Positions 60,169 through 64,000 of a stretch of DNA of 64,000 nucleotides are shown here, piece by piece. A program made the translations under genes and the position numbers. This stretch comes from Hydrogenovibrio sp965140365 (lineage in GTDB: Bacteria > Pseudomonadota > Gammaproteobacteria > Thiomicrospirales > Thiomicrospiraceae). Location: NCBI GenBank assembly GCA_965140365.1, contig OZ223196.1, one strand, 5' to 3'. The notes under the pieces are model-generated. The model searched no databases. It saw nothing but the letters and a program-made list of their open reading frames with translations, and was not told the DNA's origin. Every line of letters starts with the position of its first letter. The first letter of the stretch is position 1.

Positions 60169-61722
60169 ATGGACGGTCACTGGATTGGAAATTGGCTATT
60201 AATACTCATTCCGCTCGGTTTTTTTCTGGGCGCATTACTGAATGAAAAACGTGCCCGCTGGAAAGCGGCCACCCTTATCAGCTTAAGCGCACTCACTCTG
60301 GTGATCGTATTGGGCTTGCTGGAACGTTTCAATGTCGCGCCGGTCGTAACCACCGAAAGCTGGATCACCTATTCGCCGGTCGCCTATATCATGCTCGGCC
60401 TTATCAGCTTCATCGCCTTTATCAATATTCGGTATTCCAGCGCTTACATGGCCGGAAATAAAGACGAAGAAAAACGCTACCTACGCTGGCTGATGATCAC
60501 ACTGGGCAGTGTCGCGATGGTCGTCATCAGTAACCACATGCTGTTGATGATGACCGCCTGGATCGCCATCAGCCTGAGCTTGCACCAATTGTTGATTTTC
60601 TACCCGGAACGCCAACGAGCCGTGCTGGCCGCCCACAAGAAATACATTTTTGCCCGAGTGGCGGAACTGTGTCTGTTGAGTGCCATCCTGATTCTGCATT
60701 ACGAGCACAACACCTGGCTCATCACCGACATCCATCGTGCCATCGACTTGAACGGCATCACCCATCTTGATCAAGTCGCCGCCCTGATGGTCGCGTTGGC
60801 CGCGCTGGTGAAGTGTGCCCAATTGCCGTTGCACGGCTGGTTGATTCAAGTGGTCGAAGCCCCCACGCCAGTTTCCGCGCTGTTGCACGCCGGCATCATC
60901 AACCTGGGTGGTTTCCTATTGATTATCTTCGCGCCTTTGATCGTGGTTTCCGATATCGCTCAATGGGTTCTGCTCGTTGTCGGCGGCATCACCACCGTGC
61001 TGGCCGCATTGGTCATGATGACCCGCGCTTCGGTCAAGGTGCGTCTCGCTTGGTCCACCATGTCGCAAATGGGCTTGATGCTGGTCGAATGCGCCTTGGG
61101 GTTATTCGAACTGGCCCTGCTGCACTTGGTCGCCCACTCGTGCTACAAAGCTTACGCCTTCCTGAACTCCGGTTCCGAAGTCGAATCCAGCCTCAAGCGC
61201 CGCCTGTCACAAGCGGTGCCGCCCAGCCGAGTCGAATGGATTCTGGCTGGGTTGGCCTCACTGGCACTGGTCGCCATCTTAGTCACCTTGTTGGATTTGG
61301 AAGGCCCTTACAGCCCATGGTTATTGTTCGCCATTGCCCTGACGCTGCTCATCGCCGAACGTCGAGGACGACTCAACGCCAGCTCCGCCATCAGCATGAT
61401 CACGCTGGGTGCCATCTTGATTGCCGCTTACAGCTTGCAAAAAGCCGGGGCCCATCTATTCATACCATCCATGACCACCAGCGTCGGCTGGGCCGGTGAT
61501 GCGTGGATTGGCTTTTTGATTATCCTGTTTATGGCGGGCTACCTGCTGCTGCGCTACCACACCGACAACCCGCTTGTCATCAAAGCGCGTCGTGCCTTTT
61601 ATGCCGGATTTTATCTCGACGAATGGATTACGCGTCTCAATCTGCGGATCTACCCAACCCGTTTACCGGTTCGATTGAAACCCAAAAAACTTCAGATTCC
61701 AAAAGAGGAGTTTTTCCAATGA
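60169..61722 (+). CDS. dabB: DabB, membrane subunit of the inorganic carbon pump
   Basis: The 517-residue protein is a proton-translocating NuoL/MrpA-type membrane protein with about 13-14 hydrophobic segments. It has VKCAQLPLHGWLIQVVEAPTPVSALLHAG near residues 210-238 and the central TRASVKVRLAWSTMSQMG. Paired with a DUF2309 protein it forms the DAB complex, which uses proton-motive force to drive one-way hydration of CO2 to bicarbonate for carboxysomes. AAAGGAG precedes the start. It overlaps dabA by four bases (ATGA). Confidence 0.93.
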   Translation: MDGHWIGNWLLILIPLGFFLGALLNEKRARWKAATLISLSALTLVIVLGLLERFNVAPVVTTESWITYSPVAYIMLGLISFIAFINIRYSSAYMAGNKDEEKRYLRWLMITLGSVAMVVISNHMLLMMTAWIAISLSLHQLLIFYPERQRAVLAAHKKYIFARVAELCLLSAILILHYEHNTWLITDIHRAIDLNGITHLDQVAALMVALAALVKCAQLPLHGWLIQVVEAPTPVSALLHAGIINLGGFLLIIFAPLIVVSDIAQWVLLVVGGITTVLAALVMMTRASVKVRLAWSTMSQMGLMLVECALGLFELALLHLVAHSCYKAYAFLNSGSEVESSLKRRLSQAVPPSRVEWILAGLASLALVAILVTLLDLEGPYSPWLLFAIALTLLIAERRGRLNASSAISMITLGAILIAAYSLQKAGAHLFIPSMTTSVGWAGDAWIGFLIILFMAGYLLLRYHTDNPLVIKARRAFYAGFYLDEWITRLNLRIYPTRLPVRLKPKKLQIPKEEFFQ

Positions 61723-64000
61723 TGGCTGAAAACATGACTCTCCAGGCCACGGCCTTAAGGCCGAGCCTTCCTGACAATCAACGACGTTCCCTGCAAGCGG
61801 CTTGCAGCCGTATTGCCCCCACTTGGCCGCTTGACGAGCTGATTGCCGTCAACCCTTGGTGGGAAATGCGTGACGAACACATCACTCAAGTCTCCGCCCG
61901 CCTCAGTGCCCTGACACAGGCCAGCTGCGTCATGCCAAAAGCCTATTTTCAAGAAATTTGGATGGAAACCTTGCAACCGCAGCATCTGGAAGCGGCCATC
62001 GCCGAGTTCGGCAAAGATTACAGCGTGGAAATCCTGGAGCGCTATTTGCTCAATGAAGACGACCAAACCCACTGGCACAACATCAGTGACTTCGTCGACA
62101 GCGGCCCCAACCGTAAATACAAAATGGCCTGGCGGGATGAAATAACCCACCAGATCAGCCAATTCTGCGCGGACTTTTTCCGTCAGAAAGACTTGGGTAC
62201 CGCATCCTATGCCGACATTTATCAAGGCCTCTACCTCGAATGGCTCAACACCACCCGTCAAGACAAGGGGATTGAAATTCTCATGGCCGAAGACGGCCTA
62301 ACCAACCTGTTCAACGACCTGCCGGAAAGTGCCGAAGCGCTCTTGGCGGAAGCTATGGTCGGCCTGCGCTTATCGGAAGATGAAGCCGCCGAATACGGTC
62401 ATGCCCTCTTGCTGGACATCAACGGTTGGGCCTCTTGGGTGGCGTATCTGCGGTGGCAGGACCGTCTGAACGGTCACGACAACGACTTGATGCTGGATCT
62501 GCTCGCCATTCGCATGGCCTGGGAGTGGGTCCTTTGGCGCCATCAAAAGCAAACCGACAAAGCCGTTTTCAACGAATTGAAAGTCATGTGGCGCCACCAG
62601 ATGACCATCGTGCACGACTTGATCCAGAACCATCAAAACTCGCAGGAAAAATCCTGGATTTGGCAACGGGCCGCGGAAATCGCCTATCAATCGACATTGC
62701 ATCAACAACTGAAATACTCACCCCATGCCGAACAAAGCGACGCCGGAAAAACACCGACGTTACAAGCCGCTTTCTGCATTGACGTACGCTCGGAAATCAT
62801 TCGGCGTGCGTTGGAAGCACAGGATGCCGGCATAGAAACCCTTGGGTTCGCGGGTTTCTTCGGGCTACCGATTGAATATCATCCCGTTGGCACCGATGTG
62901 TCTCGACCACAATTGCCCGGATTATTAAAGTCTGGCATTCAGGTCCGGCCGGCCGTTGGCGAAGAAACCGATGCAAAAACACGCAAGGAACTGAATAAAA
63001 AGGCCCGCTGGATCGAATGGGGGCAAGCACCACCGGCCACGTTCAGCATGGTCGAAGCAACCGGCTTAATGTATGCCTTTAAATTGCTACGAAACAGTTT
63101 ATTTCCGCATGAACATGAGCATCCGATCAACCACTTACCCGCCACCGATGAATTTGAGTTGACGGAAAACGAATCGCCTTTAACGCTTCAAAAGAAGGTT
63201 GAATTGGCCGCCGGCATTTTGCATGGATTAGGATTGGATCACAACTTGGCTGAAACGGTGCTGCTGGTTGGACATGGTAGTTCCAGTTGCAACAATCCCC
63301 ATGCCGCCGGATTGGACTGCGGCGCTTGCGGGGGACAAACCGGCGAAGTCAATGTTAGGGTATTGGCATTTTTGTTGAATGATGAGCAGGTACGGAACGG
63401 CTTACAGGAAAAAGGCATCGACATCCCCGTTCAAACCCGTTTTGTGGCCGCCATGCACAATACCACAACCGATGAATTCACCTGTTTTGGCTTAGAAGAT
63501 ACCAACGGCAGAATTGAAAATTGGCTGACGCGCGCGACCGAATTGTCTCGTCAGGAACGTGCCACGCGACTCGGGCTCGACCACTTACATGGTGAAGCCT
63601 TGCATCAATCGATTCAACGTCGCGCCAAAGACTGGTCGCAAGTCCGACCGGAGTGGGGCTTATCCAACAACGCCGCCTTTATCGTGGCACCGCGTTGGCG
63701 TACTCGTGGCATCAACCTGCAAGGTCGTGCCTTCCTGCACGATTATGAAGCCTCACAGGACCCGGACGCCAGTTTACTGACCCAAATCATGACCGCTCCA
63801 ATGGTGGTCACCAACTGGATCAACCTACAATACTACGCGTCGGTCTGCGACAACCACACCTATGGCAGCGGCAACAAAGTTCTGCACAATGTGGTGGACG
63901 GCTGCATCGGGGTGTTTGAAGGGAATGGCGGAGATTTACGCATCGGTTTGCCAATGCAATCATTGCATGATGGTGAAAAATGGATGCACGAGCCGCTTCG
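61719..64000 (+). CDS. dabA: DabA (DUF2309), carbonic-anhydrase-like subunit of the carbon pump (partial)
   Basis: The frame opens at ATG 61719 and is still open at the window edge, so about 760 residues are visible. It is cytoplasmic and peripheral to DabB. The zinc site of beta-carbonic-anhydrase type is complete: Cys353 and Asp355 in FCIDVRSE, His519 in VGHGSSSC and Cys534 in LDCGACGG. The 15-residue distance between the latter two equals that of Halothiobacillus DabA (His524, Cys539). NPWWEM near residue 47 is also typical. AGGAG lies eight bases before the start. The two ATGs in a row make the exact start uncertain by one codon. Confidence 0.95.
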   Translation, partial: MMAENMTLQATALRPSLPDNQRRSLQAACSRIAPTWPLDELIAVNPWWEMRDEHITQVSARLSALTQASCVMPKAYFQEIWMETLQPQHLEAAIAEFGKDYSVEILERYLLNEDDQTHWHNISDFVDSGPNRKYKMAWRDEITHQISQFCADFFRQKDLGTASYADIYQGLYLEWLNTTRQDKGIEILMAEDGLTNLFNDLPESAEALLAEAMVGLRLSEDEAAEYGHALLLDINGWASWVAYLRWQDRLNGHDNDLMLDLLAIRMAWEWVLWRHQKQTDKAVFNELKVMWRHQMTIVHDLIQNHQNSQEKSWIWQRAAEIAYQSTLHQQLKYSPHAEQSDAGKTPTLQAAFCIDVRSEIIRRALEAQDAGIETLGFAGFFGLPIEYHPVGTDVSRPQLPGLLKSGIQVRPAVGEETDAKTRKELNKKARWIEWGQAPPATFSMVEATGLMYAFKLLRNSLFPHEHEHPINHLPATDEFELTENESPLTLQKKVELAAGILHGLGLDHNLAETVLLVGHGSSSCNNPHAAGLDCGACGGQTGEVNVRVLAFLLNDEQVRNGLQEKGIDIPVQTRFVAAMHNTTTDEFTCFGLEDTNGRIENWLTRATELSRQERATRLGLDHLHGEALHQSIQRRAKDWSQVRPEWGLSNNAAFIVAPRWRTRGINLQGRAFLHDYEASQDPDASLLTQIMTAPMVVTNWINLQYYASVCDNHTYGSGNKVLHNVVDGCIGVFEGNGGDLRIGLPMQSLHDGEKWMHEPL

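Overview
The window is a gene-dense piece of a gammaproteobacterial chromosome of roughly even base composition. The gene set suggests a sulfur-oxidising chemolithoautotroph of the Thiomicrospira/Hydrogenovibrio/Thiomicrorhabdus group. This is an inference from the DabB/DabA inorganic-carbon pump at the right edge, the periplasmic DsrE-like proteins and the housekeeping synteny; no rRNA is present to confirm it. No tRNA, rRNA, CRISPR array, prophage or complete insertion sequence was seen.

Layout. (1) 1-8.4 kb: mtnN, a GGDEF protein with a degenerate EAL domain, purT, a stand-alone FliS-like chaperone gene behind a sigma-54-type promoter with a small transposon-like element in its leader, rpoH behind a CIRCE-like operator, a sugar-phosphate mutarotase, and aroK-aroB. 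(2) 8.5-16.1 kb: the usual gmk-rpoZ-spoT group is split by four lipopolysaccharide core genes, kdnA-kdnB-kdsB-waaA, which points to 8-amino-Kdo in the lipid A core. (3) 16.3-25.7 kb: sensory and metal genes. These are a soluble tandem Cache-like protein, a Mn/Fe-type ABC importer with a permease-DtxR fusion and a DtxR-box-like operator, ridA, an ammonium transporter-GGDEF fusion, and a secreted histidine phosphatase. (4) 25.9-31.3 kb: an apparent Zur-controlled zinc-starvation operon containing a COG0523 GTPase, zur, a gamma-carbonic-anhydrase-like protein, zrgA, an ABC pair and a DUF3299-type protein. (5) 31.4-39.7 kb: recG, ubiC, then an ECF sigma factor and an anti-sigma factor with a DsrE-like periplasmic domain, divergent from two secreted DsrE-like proteins and a porin, then an outer-membrane protein and a hypothetical gene. 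(6) 39.7-54.2 kb: ubiA, glmU, the atp operon (with both AtpZ- and AtpI-type genes), parB, parA, rsmG and mnmG, a block often found near the replication origin. (7) 54.3-64 kb: a lipoprotein, an HD-GYP response regulator overlapping a hybrid kinase with three periplasmic binding domains, and dabB-dabA (dabA cut by the window edge).

Two observations stand out. First, the palindrome CAGGCCTG occurs about 20 times by eye where chance predicts about one. Eleven copies extend to CCAGGCCTGG. In genes it mostly encodes Gln-Ala-Trp; between genes it forms perfect hairpins, including in divergent promoter regions. It behaves like a genome-wide dispersed signal. Second, the ECF sigma/DsrE-anti-sigma/DsrE/DsrE/porin cluster looks like a compact envelope signalling system in which the sensor domain and the regulated proteins share one fold.
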